Positions 25,505-35,197 are shown, counted from the first letter of the stretch. The stretch: 64,000 nt of DNA from Chitinophaga solisilvae (GCF_009928525.1 NZ_JAABOK010000013.1:1-64000); one strand, 5' to 3'. Numbers and translations are program-made. Notes: generated from the sequence alone by a model not told the origin.

Positions 25505-25711
25505 ATGACGGACTTTAAACTTGACAGGACAGCATTTAAAATCAGAACTTTCAAAGAAGCAGATGCAGCAAATGTATTTGGTAAAGAAGTTCCATATATT
25601 GAACGTTTGCGACAGGCATATTACCTGGTATCTCAGGCATACGGATTTTCAATGGCAGATCAACCCAGATTAGATAGGGAATATTTTACCAGTAGAAAAC
25701 TTAATAAGTAA
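25505..25711 (+). CDS. Small protein upstream of the nucleotidyltransferase
   Basis: The 68-residue protein is not recognised. It is polar, with a predicted helical stretch AAAS-type region around KEADAANVFGKEVPYIERLR, and has no membrane segment. Its stop codon TAA is directly followed by the ATG of the next gene (TAAATG), so the two are translationally coupled. Such tiny partners of nucleotidyltransferase-fold proteins occur in toxin-antitoxin-like pairs, but no family can be assigned here. A near-consensus -7 box (TAACCTTG, 25494-25501) lies upstream. I start at the ATG at 25505 and not at the TTG two codons earlier. Confidence 0.6.
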   Translation: MTDFKLDRTAFKIRTFKEADAANVFGKEVPYIERLRQAYYLVSQAYGFSMADQPRLDREYFTSRKLNK

Positions 25712-26185
25712 ATGGGCACTATTTTCAATGATGATTTCAGAGAGTTTATTCAGGCACTGAATAATCATGATGTAGAGTATATTCTTGTTGGAGGCTATGC
25801 TGTGATTCTGCACGGTTACCGAAGAGTAACCGGGGATATGGATATTTGGGTTAACAGAACAAAAGAAAACTATTCGAAACTAACCCATGCATTTCAGGAG
25901 TTCGGTCTGCCCATCTTTGATATGACCGAATCAAAATTTCTTGATGCCGATACAGCAGACGTTTTTTCTTATGGGCGACCACCGGTAAGTATTGACATCA
26001 TTACAAAACTCAAAGGTGTTGATTTTGACAATGCTTACCCTCTAGCTCAAGTTTTCAATGAAGAAGGATTGATGATCAGATTTTTACACCTGAATAATCT
26101 TATTGAGGCAAAAAAAGCAGCAGGCAGACATAAGGATCTGGACGATATTGAGAAGTTAACTTCCAGAGAGCAAAGCGACATTTAA
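25712..26185 (+). CDS. Nucleotidyltransferase-fold protein (MNT/AbiEii-like)
   Basis: The 157-residue protein has the signature of the nucleotidyltransferase superfamily: VGGYAVILHGYRRVTGDMDI, that is a GG...G..R.T.D.D pattern with the two metal-binding Asp residues near 45-47, followed by further acidic residues (SIDII, about position 91). Single-domain members are found as antitoxins or toxins (MNT-HEPN, AbiEii, DUF6036 types) that can nucleotidylate tRNA or partner proteins. It lies in the cargo zone between two recombinase remnants downstream of a tRNA, so it was probably acquired horizontally. Its partner would be the coupled 68-residue protein. Substrate and role are unproven. Confidence 0.75.
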   Translation: MGTIFNDDFREFIQALNNHDVEYILVGGYAVILHGYRRVTGDMDIWVNRTKENYSKLTHAFQEFGLPIFDMTESKFLDADTADVFSYGRPPVSIDIITKLKGVDFDNAYPLAQVFNEEGLMIRFLHLNNLIEAKKAAGRHKDLDDIEKLTSREQSDI

Positions 26186-26326
26186 TTGATACCTCGTAAC
26201 TGCTATAAACAACCTGTCAGTTGGTCTTCTAATTAACGGTAGTTTTGGTTCTACCAAAACATAGCTGGCAACCCGGACTCTTGGTCTATCAATATAGATC
26301 TCTTTTCATCAGCAAATAAAGTCTAG

Positions 26327-26419
26327 ATTACCCGGTTCGAGGATGATGAAAAGAAAATAGTAATTTACTCGATCACATATCCCAAGACTTATTACTTATA
26401 TCCGGTAAAAAAATACTAA
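26327..26419 (+). pseudogene. Fragment of a small reading frame
   Basis: Between the TAG at 26324 and the TAA at 26417, a frame encodes FEDDEKKIVIYSITYPKTYY and ends VKKY. The composition looks like real coding sequence, but there is no start codon and I cannot name a family. It lies in the same graveyard region. Confidence 0.25.
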
Positions 26420-26466
26420 AAAGTGGTTCGAGAAAAGTGTACTCCGGTGCACTAGAATAGACAAAC

Positions 26467-26748
26467 TTAGGTTTGTCCATTTTTATTTCCGGGAAAACCT
26501 GCGTCCGACGTTATATTGTTTGTATTCTTTGTGACCTCCATTAATCTGGCAGCCAGTTGCATAATTCTTTCTTCTTTCCCGGTTTTGATTGCCATATAGC
26601 CGGTAGCATCAATTTCTTCTTTCAATAGCAGTTTCCTTGCTTTTGCTACATCGTTCCGAGCTGCTGAGAATTTTGATTTTTCATGGGAAAATTTGCCCCG
26701 GAATGTCCATTTTACAGCGCTACCGTTTTTTTGGAGAGAGGCCGCACC
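26467..26748 (-). pseudogene. Second serine recombinase remnant, internally deleted
   Basis: On the minus strand, an open frame of 93 codons starts after an in-frame TGA and has no initiation codon. It reads WTFRGKFSHEKSKFSAAR, then ARKLLLKEEIDATGYMAIK, then EERIMQLAARLMEVT and finally NKNGQT before a TAA at 26467. The helical EEID..GY..IK stretch resembles the coiled-coil region near the C-terminus of Bacteroidota serine recombinases. The GSIFPE segment present in the first remnant is missing, so an internal deletion is likely. Its last codons are the 18-base direct repeat shared with 25281-25298. The catalytic domain is gone. Confidence 0.55.
26471..26488. repeat. 18-bp direct repeat, copy 2 (possible attachment-site arm)
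   Basis: This is an exact copy of 25281-25298. Just upstream, GTGCACTAGAATAGACAAAC resembles the sequence after the tRNA (GGGCACAAAAATGGACAAAT), as if a related tRNA flank had been carried in. Confidence 0.6.
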
Positions 26749-26769
26749 TCACACCATCACATAAAAAGC

Positions 26770-26807
26770 GAATGGCATCAAGGTATGCACCCTGATGCCA
26801 TTCTCCT
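26770..26807 (-). terminator. Terminator after the siderophore-type TonB receptor gene
   Basis: GAATGGCATCA pairs with TGATGCCATTC around a loop of about 13 bases. It lies 15 bases downstream of the receptor stop codon. Confidence 0.65.
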
Positions 26808-26821
26808 GTAATTATCTGTGA

Positions 26822-29290
26822 TTAAAATCTTACCGTCAGGTTTGCAGATGCGTTGAAAGGCAGCTGCGGACTGATAACTCCCTGGCCAGTGAAACATTGT
26901 TCATCGGTGATGTTGTCGAACTTCAATCCTAGCCTGAATTTGTTGGCATCATAAAATGCAGTGGCATTGATGAGGGTATACGGTTTGAATACAAAACGAC
27001 CGGTGGTAGCTGAATTGGCAGTAACGTGCTCGCTCACATAATTAGCACCAGCGCCAATACCGAGCCCTTTCAGTACTCCCTTGTAAAGGGTGTAGCTCAA
27101 CCAGAGGTTACCGATGGTGGGAGGACCGGCACTGGAAGGACGGTATCCATCAGTGTCTTTACCGGTAGTATTCAGTTGGCTGTCGTTATAAGCATAACCG
27201 GCAATGAGGTTCAGCCCTTTAAACGGAACCGCCATCACTTCCACTTCTGCTCCTTTACTGCGCTGGGTACCATCCTGTACGGTAATCGTATACTCGGTAC
27301 CGTTATCTACCAGCGCAGCCGGACGGATCATATTCTTCACCTTGATGTCGTAGTAGCTGGCAGTTACCGTCAACCTGTTCTGCAGGAGATTCAGCTTCAC
27401 ACCGCCTTCCAGCTGATTGGCATACATTGGCTTGAAGTTTCCGTTTACATTGGCCACCGGCTGTGTCACCGGGGGAACATTCATAAACCCGTTCATATAG
27501 TTACCGAAGAGGGATACCATTTCCGGAACGATTTCATATACCAGTCCCAGTTTAGGCGACAGGGAAGTCTGATAGAACCTGCTGTCAGGCAGCATTTTAC
27601 CGGATACATGGTTCATGGTTCCATTGCTGGCAAAATAATCCAGGCGCAAGCTAAGTAGCGCTACCAGGTAACGCGTAATGTTTACTGCATCCGAAACATA
27701 GGCACCATAAATATTATTGGAAGTATAGTTTTTAACCGGTGCAGCCCCGCTCATGACAATCTTATTGATGGCATTGGCCTTTGACAGCAGACTGTACTTG
27801 GCGAAGTTTGGATTGGAACCGCTGATGGTGTCAAACTTCACAATGCCGGAGTAGTTGTTAAAAGCGTTCTGGTTCAGGTAGTCTAATCCAACCACCAGGC
27901 GGTTACGGATACCGCCTATATGAAAATCGCCGGTAAAGTTTTGCTGAATACTGGTGGTAGCAGCATCTGCCTGCTGCAGCTGCACGTTCCGCTCTACCAG
28001 GTCATCACTGGCATTTCCACGGATAAACTCATACTGGTAAATACCATCTGTTTTCCTGGTATTCCGGGAGAAATTGGTGCTCGACACCCATCCCCTACCC
28101 AGTTTATAATCGATGCGGCCATGAATATTGGAAGATGGCGCCTTTAAGGTAATATCGTTATTGGTATAGGACCTGTTCCAGTCGAAATTCATTTCGGCCG
28201 GATTGGTGGCAAAAAACTTACGGGTTCTGCTCAGGAAGATAATAGAAGGATTGGTACCCTCATAGGAATAGATTTCAGCACCCAGGGTAATATCCAGGCG
28301 TGCGGTAGGTTTATAGTTAATTACCGGGGCAATGAAGAACGATTTCCTGAAACCTGCGTCCTGTGGGGAATTGCGGATATGGTATGCCGTATTCAGCCGG
28401 GCCGTTAATGTTTTGCTCTTGTTCACCGGGCCATATACATCTGCAGTAAGTCTGTTGAGATTATAACTGCCACCAGTATACGAAATTTCACCACCTAAAG
28501 TATCTAATGGTTTTTTGGTAACTACGTTGATTAAACCGCCGAAAGAAGTGACAGCGCCGCCAAACAAGGTGCCAGAGGGACCTTTTATTACCTCTACTGA
28601 CTGAATATTGGCCATATCAATTTCGCCATTGGTCTGACCGGGAAGGCCATCCACCATAGATACACGGGTAGGGAATCCACGGAGATTGTAGTATACGGCG
28701 CCATCGCCACCGCGACCAATACTTCCCTGCATTTTAATCAGGCCGGGCGCATTTTTCAATCCTTCACTGAGGTCCGTAATAATCTGTTCTGTCATCAGTT
28801 TATCGGACAGTGTGGTATATACCTGCGGATTTTCCATGTACTTCAATGGAAGTTTGGAAACAATACGGCTTTCCTTGTTCAGTTCTTTACTGATCGTACG
28901 GGTACTGATTTCAAATTCCTGTAAGCCGATAGTGCTTTCCTTTAATATAAAATCAGCCGTAGCACTGCCGTCAGCCGTAAGGGTTACGGTGCGTTTCATT
29001 ACCGGCAATCCCAGTAAGGTAGCTTTTAGCGTATAATTTCCTTTCCGGAGATGATCAAAGCGGTAGTCGCCCTCTTTGTTGGTATATGTTTCCTGGTGTG
29101 TTTCCACCAGCATTACGAGTACTTCCCCTACCGGCTGTCCATCGGAAGAGGTGATTTTTCCCTGAATAACAGCATTGGATTGTGCCATCAGCTGACCGGC
29201 AGCAAGCAAGAAAAATAAAAACAAAAGGATGCGCGTGTGAATAGCCAGGCTGACACGCAGGCCTGACTTACATAAGCAGAATAGTTTCAT
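26822..29290 (-). CDS. TonB-dependent siderophore-type receptor
   Basis: The 822-residue protein has a signal peptide (ending near QLMAQS) and an N-terminal carboxypeptidase-regulatory-like domain (IQGKITSSDGQPVGEVLV). The plug domain has GLKNAPGLIKMQG, YYNLRGFPTRVSMVDGLPG and VEVIKGPSGTLFGG, and the barrel ends in the aromatic ASANLTVRF. The plug motifs match receptors for ferric siderophores. It would move a chelate across the outer membrane using TonB energy. The ATG at 29290 is preferred because the frame's earlier start precedes a poor signal sequence. A good promoter lies at 29347-29378. No siderophore synthesis genes are nearby. Confidence 0.9.
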   Translation of the reverse strand: MKLFCLCKSGLRVSLAIHTRILLFLFFLLAAGQLMAQSNAVIQGKITSSDGQPVGEVLVMLVETHQETYTNKEGDYRFDHLRKGNYTLKATLLGLPVMKRTVTLTADGSATADFILKESTIGLQEFEISTRTISKELNKESRIVSKLPLKYMENPQVYTTLSDKLMTEQIITDLSEGLKNAPGLIKMQGSIGRGGDGAVYYNLRGFPTRVSMVDGLPGQTNGEIDMANIQSVEVIKGPSGTLFGGAVTSFGGLINVVTKKPLDTLGGEISYTGGSYNLNRLTADVYGPVNKSKTLTARLNTAYHIRNSPQDAGFRKSFFIAPVINYKPTARLDITLGAEIYSYEGTNPSIIFLSRTRKFFATNPAEMNFDWNRSYTNNDITLKAPSSNIHGRIDYKLGRGWVSSTNFSRNTRKTDGIYQYEFIRGNASDDLVERNVQLQQADAATTSIQQNFTGDFHIGGIRNRLVVGLDYLNQNAFNNYSGIVKFDTISGSNPNFAKYSLLSKANAINKIVMSGAAPVKNYTSNNIYGAYVSDAVNITRYLVALLSLRLDYFASNGTMNHVSGKMLPDSRFYQTSLSPKLGLVYEIVPEMVSLFGNYMNGFMNVPPVTQPVANVNGNFKPMYANQLEGGVKLNLLQNRLTVTASYYDIKVKNMIRPAALVDNGTEYTITVQDGTQRSKGAEVEVMAVPFKGLNLIAGYAYNDSQLNTTGKDTDGYRPSSAGPPTIGNLWLSYTLYKGVLKGLGIGAGANYVSEHVTANSATTGRFVFKPYTLINATAFYDANKFRLGLKFDNITDEQCFTGQGVISPQLPFNASANLTVRF

Positions 29291-29346
29291 TAGCGTTGAA
29301 TAGAAGTTAGTGCACACAGTATATTTGCCCGGTTACCGGAGCACCG

Positions 29347-29378
29347 CAAAGCTAATATGATCGCTATTCTTACCGCAA
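29347..29378 (-). promoter_or_regulatory. Promoter of the siderophore-type receptor gene
   Basis: On the minus strand, TTG (29376-29378) is followed after 21 bases by TAGCTTTG (29347-29354), a good -33/-7 pair. No obvious Fur box is seen nearby. Confidence 0.55.
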
Positions 29379-29479
29379 TCGGATCGGGAAAGCAATTTAT
29401 TCATTCGGGAAAAATATGTTTAAACTTATTATGTTCTATCCTTTCCACAGGCACTTTACCGGGTTCATTGGCAGATAAA

Positions 29480-29516
29480 CAGGAAAGCCATCAGTACGCT
29501 GACTGATGGCTTTATC
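29480..29516 (-). terminator. Hairpin after the lipoprotein gene
   Basis: AAAGCCATCAGT (29484-29495) pairs with ACTGATGGCTTT (29502-29513) around a 6-base loop. A T run is weak, so termination strength is uncertain. Confidence 0.5.
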
Positions 29517-29532
29517 TGACCTGTGTAATTTC

Positions 29533-30378
29533 TTAATTTACAAAAAGAACACTCGTAGCTATCTCATAAAAAGTAGCTCCCTTTTTGATAAAGGGAGGAG
29601 CTTCGCCCCAGGTTTCCCTTGCAACCATATATAGCGTAAACACATTCCGGACAGGTAACGGTGTAATACCGGAGGGCGACAGGGCGATATTGGAATAAGC
29701 TGTTCCTCCATAATTGAGCAGCGGCTCCCCGGTATCGCCATTCAGGAACTCGAAGATATAGTTGTAGCCAATTTCCGGCACAGGATCCGGTACGCCATCC
29801 GGCAGCAGATGGTAGGTAGCCTTGTCAACAGCGTCCTGTACATCTTTGATTATACCGACTTCTGTAATCACTTCATTCCAGTCGGCATCAAAATAACTGA
29901 TAGATACTCTGATATCCAGGTGCGCAAAAGGAATAAGCTCTTTTGCATAGTTGGCTACTTTCAGTTTGATCTGACCGGCCGGAGCAGGGCTTTCGTTATC
30001 CTGTGCACCAGGATCGATAAAACTGACAGGCGCCTCCATCGTTGGCTGGAAAAGCGTATACTGCTGACCGCCGCCGGCTTTCACATCGATTACTCTTTCT
30101 GCTACTACCCTTCCGTTACGGGTATCGTAAAATTCGAATTTCCCCTCTCCTGCTATTACTTTCATCTTTTTGCCGGATACATCCCAATCAATCGGGTGCC
30201 CGTTGTACCTGGCCGCAATGAACACTCCCGCTCCATTGTTTCTCAGGGCCGTTTTATCAGCATCAAAATACACATCTGCAAATTCCGTGAAAGGTACTGC
30301 GAACTCCCCTTTCCCGCAGGAATACAATACTGCAGACAACAGAACAGCAGTTATTATCTTCTTTATATGGCATTTCAT
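29533..30378 (-). CDS. Predicted lipoprotein downstream of a TonB receptor
   Basis: The 281-residue protein has a lipoprotein signal with lipobox LYSC (Cys21). The rest is mainly beta-strand-like, with a first domain containing GKFEFYDTRNGRVVAERVI and a second half containing AHLDIRVSISYFDADWNEV. No family is recognised. It follows the 1119-residue TonB receptor by 37 bp on the same strand and probably works with it at the cell surface as an accessory substrate-binding lipoprotein, by analogy with SusD. It shows no SusD TPR-like helices. Its ligand is unknown. Confidence 0.65.
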   Translation of the reverse strand: MKCHIKKIITAVLLSAVLYSCGKGEFAVPFTEFADVYFDADKTALRNNGAGVFIAARYNGHPIDWDVSGKKMKVIAGEGKFEFYDTRNGRVVAERVIDVKAGGGQQYTLFQPTMEAPVSFIDPGAQDNESPAPAGQIKLKVANYAKELIPFAHLDIRVSISYFDADWNEVITEVGIIKDVQDAVDKATYHLLPDGVPDPVPEIGYNYIFEFLNGDTGEPLLNYGGTAYSNIALSPSGITPLPVRNVFTLYMVARETWGEAPPFIKKGATFYEIATSVLFVN

Positions 30379-30415
30379 TCTTTATCTTTTTAATTCATCA
30401 AAAGGTGACCGGAAA

Positions 30416-33400
30416 TTAAAAGTTGTAGTTAAAACTCAGGCTGTATCTTCGTCCATCTTTTCTCTGATACGTGATAATATCGCCGTCTTCCTTACGGTAT
30501 CTGACAGATCTGCCTTCCTTCAGCACAGAGAATTTTGTATCATCCTGTGTATAATCATGAATATTCATATAGAATCGCGTATAGTCATTCAGGAGGTTCG
30601 ACAGATTGAGTTTAACTTCCATTTTCCGTTTGAAAAAGCGTGCGTAAAGCTGTACATCCAGTTGTTTGGGCGCCAGTTCATATTCCACCCTCGCCATATT
30701 GACGTTTGCCAGATTAGTCCGGTGTCCGCGGTGATTGTAACTGATGGTAGCGCCTATATAGTCTCCCCAGTATCCAACGCCCAGGTTGAGCAACCATGGC
30801 GACTGCCCCATCAATGGCCGGTCCTGGTTAGGATAGCGGGTCTGCACCCGTTCTGCCTTTTGCGTTTCAGGGTTGTTGATCCATTGCCAGTGGCTTAATA
30901 CATTCACCTCGGATTTGAGCAATGTACCATTTGCATAAATAAACAGCTGCTTTAACCAATCCTTATCAGACAGAAAGGAGAAGTCTTTCCGGATCTCCAT
31001 TTCCAATCCGAAGTTCTTCGCATTTTCCATGTTGGCAAAGGTGTAATTGGATGCTTCCGAATGGATCAATTCGATGGGTTTATCCAGCTTTTTATAAAAT
31101 CCGGTTACAGAAAGAATTTCTCCGGGAGACGGATACCATTCCAGTCTGACATCCATGTTATCAATCAATGTTGATTGCACATGTTCTCCATATACGTAAC
31201 CATCTATTTCAAAATCATACATCCCAAACATGCCGATCTCCCTGAAATCAGGACGTATAACCGTTCTCGAATAACTACTGCGGATATTCAGTTCAGGCGT
31301 CAGACTATAGGTAGCGTTGATCGATGGAAGAAAGCGCCAGTTATTCTCCCTGACGCCGAACCGGTGTCTGAATTCATCATCGGGATTCAGTTCCGGTTTT
31401 TGGGAAGCTCTTTGGAAAAGGGCTTCCTGCCTGGAATTTAAATCGAAGTACTCGGCACGCACACCATATGCCAGCCGCAGTCTGCCCCAGAGCTTTTGAT
31501 CCGCCATCAGGTATAAAGCGTGTGATCCCATACTACCGTCATAGAACCTTCCGCCAAGTGCATCTGCATAGTAATAGGCCTGCCCGTTTCCGTTCCCGAT
31601 GTTGCTGCCAGCGAATAACTGGTCATAGCTTTTTTCAATGGCAGGCGGCAGTTTATTCGTGGTGCCTTCCGCCCAGGACCTTGTCCAGGGAATGAACTTG
31701 AATACATCCAGCGATCTTTTTTTCGACCAGGCCTGATATCCGAATTTCACGAGCGTAGCTACCTTTTTATCCTCTCCGAACTTGCGGGAAAATGCAGCGC
31801 TCCAGTTATAATCCGTTTCATCGATCGATGTCCACATTCTCCAGTCTTTCACAGTTCCGCCCACAGAGGCAAAGCTGTTGGTCATCAGGGCAGGGGTCTG
31901 AAAATATGGTTTACCGCCGATGACCGTCGTCAATTGATAGGAGAGTTTACGCTCATCCAGTATCTGTTGCCTGATCCTGTTAACCGTAAACATTCCTTCT
32001 GCCTTGATTTTCCAGGGTAACTGCCAGCTGCCGGTCAGCTGATGCTGTTGCAGCAACATGGCTTCCGGCAATTGATAGGTAAGTTTATTGGCGATCGGGT
32101 TGGAATCATCATAAGGCTTCCTGACAGATTCATTGTAATGGTCGCTGTAGGTACGCGCATATATATTCTTCAGCGCAATCCTGAATGTTTTGCCCAGCCA
32201 TCCCATATTCGCTACCAGCCCCATGTTGCTGTTAAACCGGTAAGAGGTACCGGCGCCATTGTCTCCGATCCCGGTGCTATCCATATAATTACCTTTGGTT
32301 GAAGACCGGGTGTTATTAAAAGTCACTATATTCTGCTCATTTCTGACGTTTGCAGTAGCAGCAAACCCAAAGCGGTTCCCATTCCCCAGGTCATAGACGC
32401 GCCCTAGTGAAAAACGCATATGCTGATTAGGTTGAGCCTTATATTTATAGGACTTCAACGCATCATTATTTAACTTCCGGGATTGAGCGATCGCATCCAG
32501 GTCATTGTATCTGACGTTATTCCCATATTCAACCTGATTAAGCGGCACATTATTCAATTCGGGATCTGACAGATGATAACCCGGCGGCACATCGAGCTGC
32601 ATGGCGCGATTATCCCAGATCCAGGTTCTCATACCTTCCGGCCTTTGGGCGGATGGGTTACTAAAACCGAAATACTCGCCGGCAGATCGCTGACCCAGGC
32701 GGTAGAAATCTTTTCCAACCGTTTGTGAATTGCCGCCGATCCCATACTGCATGGAAGTAAAATTCCGTTCAGGGATATCAATGGTGTTCACAGATACCTG
32801 TCCGCCGGAAAATTCAGCAGATACGTCCGGTGTAGCTGTTTTGTTGACCACCACGGAGCTCACCATTTCAGTCGGAATAATATCAAAGGAAAAATCCCTT
32901 TTGTTCTGGGATGTACTCGGAACAACCACGCCATCGAGCATGGCCTGGTTATAGCGGTCAGACATACCGCGTACAACCACATTGCGATTGTTTATCGTTG
33001 TCAACCCGGTGACTCTTTTCAGCACCTGTCCCATGTCATTATCCGGTGCACGGGAAATCTGTTCTGCAGATATACCATCTGTTACAGAAGCCGCATTTTT
33101 TTGTGCGGCGTACAACCCTGCCACGCTCTCCTTTTTGAAGGTGCCGGTTACCACTACCTGCGACAGTGTGCTGCTCGTTGTCTTCAAAGCGATGTTGAGG
33201 TTTGTGAGCTGTCCTGCTTTTACTTCCACCTGGGTAATTTGCCGCGTCTGGAAAGAGATGTAGCTGACTTCTACGGTATAGCTGCCCGGAACAATATTGA
33301 AATTGTAACTGCCGTCTACACCGCTGAGGGCAGTCTGGCCGGTCTGTATAACCTTTACGCTTGCGCCTGGAAGTGGTGCACCGCGGTCATCGATAATTTT

Positions 33401-33775
33401 TCCGGCGATACGGCCGGGTTGCCGGTGTACAGTATTCACTATAACGGGCCTGGTTACGGCTGCGGTGATAACTACCCATTTGTTATCGATCGTATAACTA
33501 TAAGGCTGTCCTTTAAACAGGGCATCGAGCACCTGTACTACCGTGGCGTCAGTAACCTGCAGGCTGACAGGCTTTGCCTTGCTGAACAGGTCTGTATCAT
33601 AAAAAAAGTCATACTTTGCCTGCTTTCTGATATCCTCCAGTACGGTTTGGATCGTACAATGTTGCCGGTTTATACTGATGCGCTGGGCATAGGAGCCGGC
33701 ACTGACCTGCAATAGCAAGCAGGTGATGAGAAACATGGTGATCTTCATAACACGCATGCATTGATAAAAATTCAT
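30416..33775 (-). CDS. TonB-dependent receptor with STN domain
   Basis: The 1119-residue protein starts with a signal peptide (SAGSYAQ near residue 30) and an STN domain (from about IQTVLEDIRKQAKYDFFYD). A carboxypeptidase-regulatory-like domain follows (IAGKIIDDRGAPLPGASVKV), then a plug (RVTGLTTINNRNVVVRGMSD) and a long barrel ending SLSFNYNF. STN-containing receptors signal to an anti-sigma factor, and the FecR and ECF sigma genes lie directly upstream, so transport and signalling are coupled. The barrel resembles large receptors for unknown organic substrates. The start could also be an internal ATG six or nine codons on. Confidence 0.9.
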   Translation of the reverse strand: MNFYQCMRVMKITMFLITCLLLQVSAGSYAQRISINRQHCTIQTVLEDIRKQAKYDFFYDTDLFSKAKPVSLQVTDATVVQVLDALFKGQPYSYTIDNKWVVITAAVTRPVIVNTVHRQPGRIAGKIIDDRGAPLPGASVKVIQTGQTALSGVDGSYNFNIVPGSYTVEVSYISFQTRQITQVEVKAGQLTNLNIALKTTSSTLSQVVVTGTFKKESVAGLYAAQKNAASVTDGISAEQISRAPDNDMGQVLKRVTGLTTINNRNVVVRGMSDRYNQAMLDGVVVPSTSQNKRDFSFDIIPTEMVSSVVVNKTATPDVSAEFSGGQVSVNTIDIPERNFTSMQYGIGGNSQTVGKDFYRLGQRSAGEYFGFSNPSAQRPEGMRTWIWDNRAMQLDVPPGYHLSDPELNNVPLNQVEYGNNVRYNDLDAIAQSRKLNNDALKSYKYKAQPNQHMRFSLGRVYDLGNGNRFGFAATANVRNEQNIVTFNNTRSSTKGNYMDSTGIGDNGAGTSYRFNSNMGLVANMGWLGKTFRIALKNIYARTYSDHYNESVRKPYDDSNPIANKLTYQLPEAMLLQQHQLTGSWQLPWKIKAEGMFTVNRIRQQILDERKLSYQLTTVIGGKPYFQTPALMTNSFASVGGTVKDWRMWTSIDETDYNWSAAFSRKFGEDKKVATLVKFGYQAWSKKRSLDVFKFIPWTRSWAEGTTNKLPPAIEKSYDQLFAGSNIGNGNGQAYYYADALGGRFYDGSMGSHALYLMADQKLWGRLRLAYGVRAEYFDLNSRQEALFQRASQKPELNPDDEFRHRFGVRENNWRFLPSINATYSLTPELNIRSSYSRTVIRPDFREIGMFGMYDFEIDGYVYGEHVQSTLIDNMDVRLEWYPSPGEILSVTGFYKKLDKPIELIHSEASNYTFANMENAKNFGLEMEIRKDFSFLSDKDWLKQLFIYANGTLLKSEVNVLSHWQWINNPETQKAERVQTRYPNQDRPLMGQSPWLLNLGVGYWGDYIGATISYNHRGHRTNLANVNMARVEYELAPKQLDVQLYARFFKRKMEVKLNLSNLLNDYTRFYMNIHDYTQDDTKFSVLKEGRSVRYRKEDGDIITYQRKDGRRYSLSFNYNF

Positions 33776-33905
33776 ACTTTTGAAAATGTTAAACGCTGTT
33801 GATGATTATTGTTGTCGCAATGTCTCCGATAAGCTTTAACGATCCGGCCAGAGGTGTTCCACCACCTTTGGCTATTATTTCAGCTTGTCAGTTTCGGGTC
33901 TTGTA

Positions 33906-35051
33906 TTAATCTGTCACTATTAACCTCCTTTCCTTTATTGTTACCGATGCTTTTTTTGTCGATTGTATCATGCCGATGATGGCAGAGAGTGGTTGTGATC
34001 TTGATATCATCCCGTTAAAACGCAATTGCCCGATATGCGGCGGATATTCTGCCGACACATCATACCAGCGTCCCACCTGCCGCAATACGCTTTCAAGGGT
34101 TTCTCCCCGGAAAACAAAATCACCGCTGACCCATGCCAGCTGTTCGGTGATATCTGCAGGTTGCACAGTCAGTTGCTTTGCCAGAACAGCTTGCTGACCG
34201 GGTTTCAGCAGCACAGAACGGCCGCCGGCTGACCGGACTTTTACGCTGCCTTCCGCCAGTGTTGTTTTTACAGCGGGTTCATCGCTGTATGCATTGATGT
34301 TGAAATGTGTACCTAATACCTGTACTTCCTGTCCGGCTGATTCCACGAAAAAGGGAACATTCTCTTTTCCGCCTGGCATCTTTTGCTGCCTGATTTCGAA
34401 ATAGACTTCTCCTGTCATTTTTACGCGGCGTTCCTTTTCAGCAAAGCATACCGGATAGCTGAGGGAGGATGCCGCATTGAGCATGGCTACCGATCCGTCA
34501 GGCAGGATGATACGGTATTGTCCTCCTCTGGGTGTGGCGATAGTATTGGTGGCTGCAGGCATTACTCCTGTCCTGGCTTCCGCATGATAGCGGATATTTC
34601 CGCTGGTATCTTTTTCAATGCGAACGCCTCCCTGTAGGGCAATGGTCCCGTTCTGCACGCTGTCCAGCGCAATAACAGAGCCATCTGACAAGGTAAGACT
34701 GGCAATGTTGTTTCCCGGCAGAATTTCGTGCCGGCCGTTGTTCCCGGTTTTACCCGGCCGGAGCCAATATGCACCGGCCAGCAGGATAATTCCTGCAAGC
34801 AATGCAGCAGCAATGCGCCTGAAATCTTTCAGACGGAAACGTTTTGTTTGCCGGCTTGCAATGATGTGGTCTATCCGGCGGCGCAGATCGCGTCCCGTTT
34901 CTGCTGACAGCGCGTCTTCCTTTTCGGTTGCGGTCAGTTCTTCTTCCAGCAGCTCATCATATCCCTGCTGCAGCAACACTTCTTCTTCGGGGCTAAGCGC
35001 CCGTCCGTCTGCATGTTTCTGTAATAGCTTTTTGAATATTTCGTTATCCAT
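33906..35051 (-). CDS. FecR-family anti-sigma factor
   Basis: The 381-residue protein has a cytoplasmic N-terminal part (about 1-80), one transmembrane helix (IAAALLAGIILLAGAYWL), a periplasmic FecR domain (TPRGGQYRIILPDGSVAMLN, AEGSVKVRSAGGRSVLLKPG) and a C-terminal DUF4974-type domain (LESVLRQVGRWYDVSAEYPP). It would hold or activate the ECF sigma factor encoded just upstream, in response to the STN domain of the receptor encoded downstream. The order sigma, FecR, receptor, lipoprotein on one strand is the classic arrangement. Confidence 0.93.
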   Translation of the reverse strand: MDNEIFKKLLQKHADGRALSPEEEVLLQQGYDELLEEELTATEKEDALSAETGRDLRRRIDHIIASRQTKRFRLKDFRRIAAALLAGIILLAGAYWLRPGKTGNNGRHEILPGNNIASLTLSDGSVIALDSVQNGTIALQGGVRIEKDTSGNIRYHAEARTGVMPAATNTIATPRGGQYRIILPDGSVAMLNAASSLSYPVCFAEKERRVKMTGEVYFEIRQQKMPGGKENVPFFVESAGQEVQVLGTHFNINAYSDEPAVKTTLAEGSVKVRSAGGRSVLLKPGQQAVLAKQLTVQPADITEQLAWVSGDFVFRGETLESVLRQVGRWYDVSAEYPPHIGQLRFNGMISRSQPLSAIIGMIQSTKKASVTIKERRLIVTD

Positions 35052-35197
35052 CTTTCTATTTCTTCTTTCCGGTTTTTGCCGGTATTGGCATACGCCCTAT
35101 ACATACAATCCGGAAACAGACGGTTACCCCTGGCCGGCAAGACAATTTTTTTTAAAAAAATGTAACGGCAAACAGGTGAACAAGATTAAAAGAAAGA

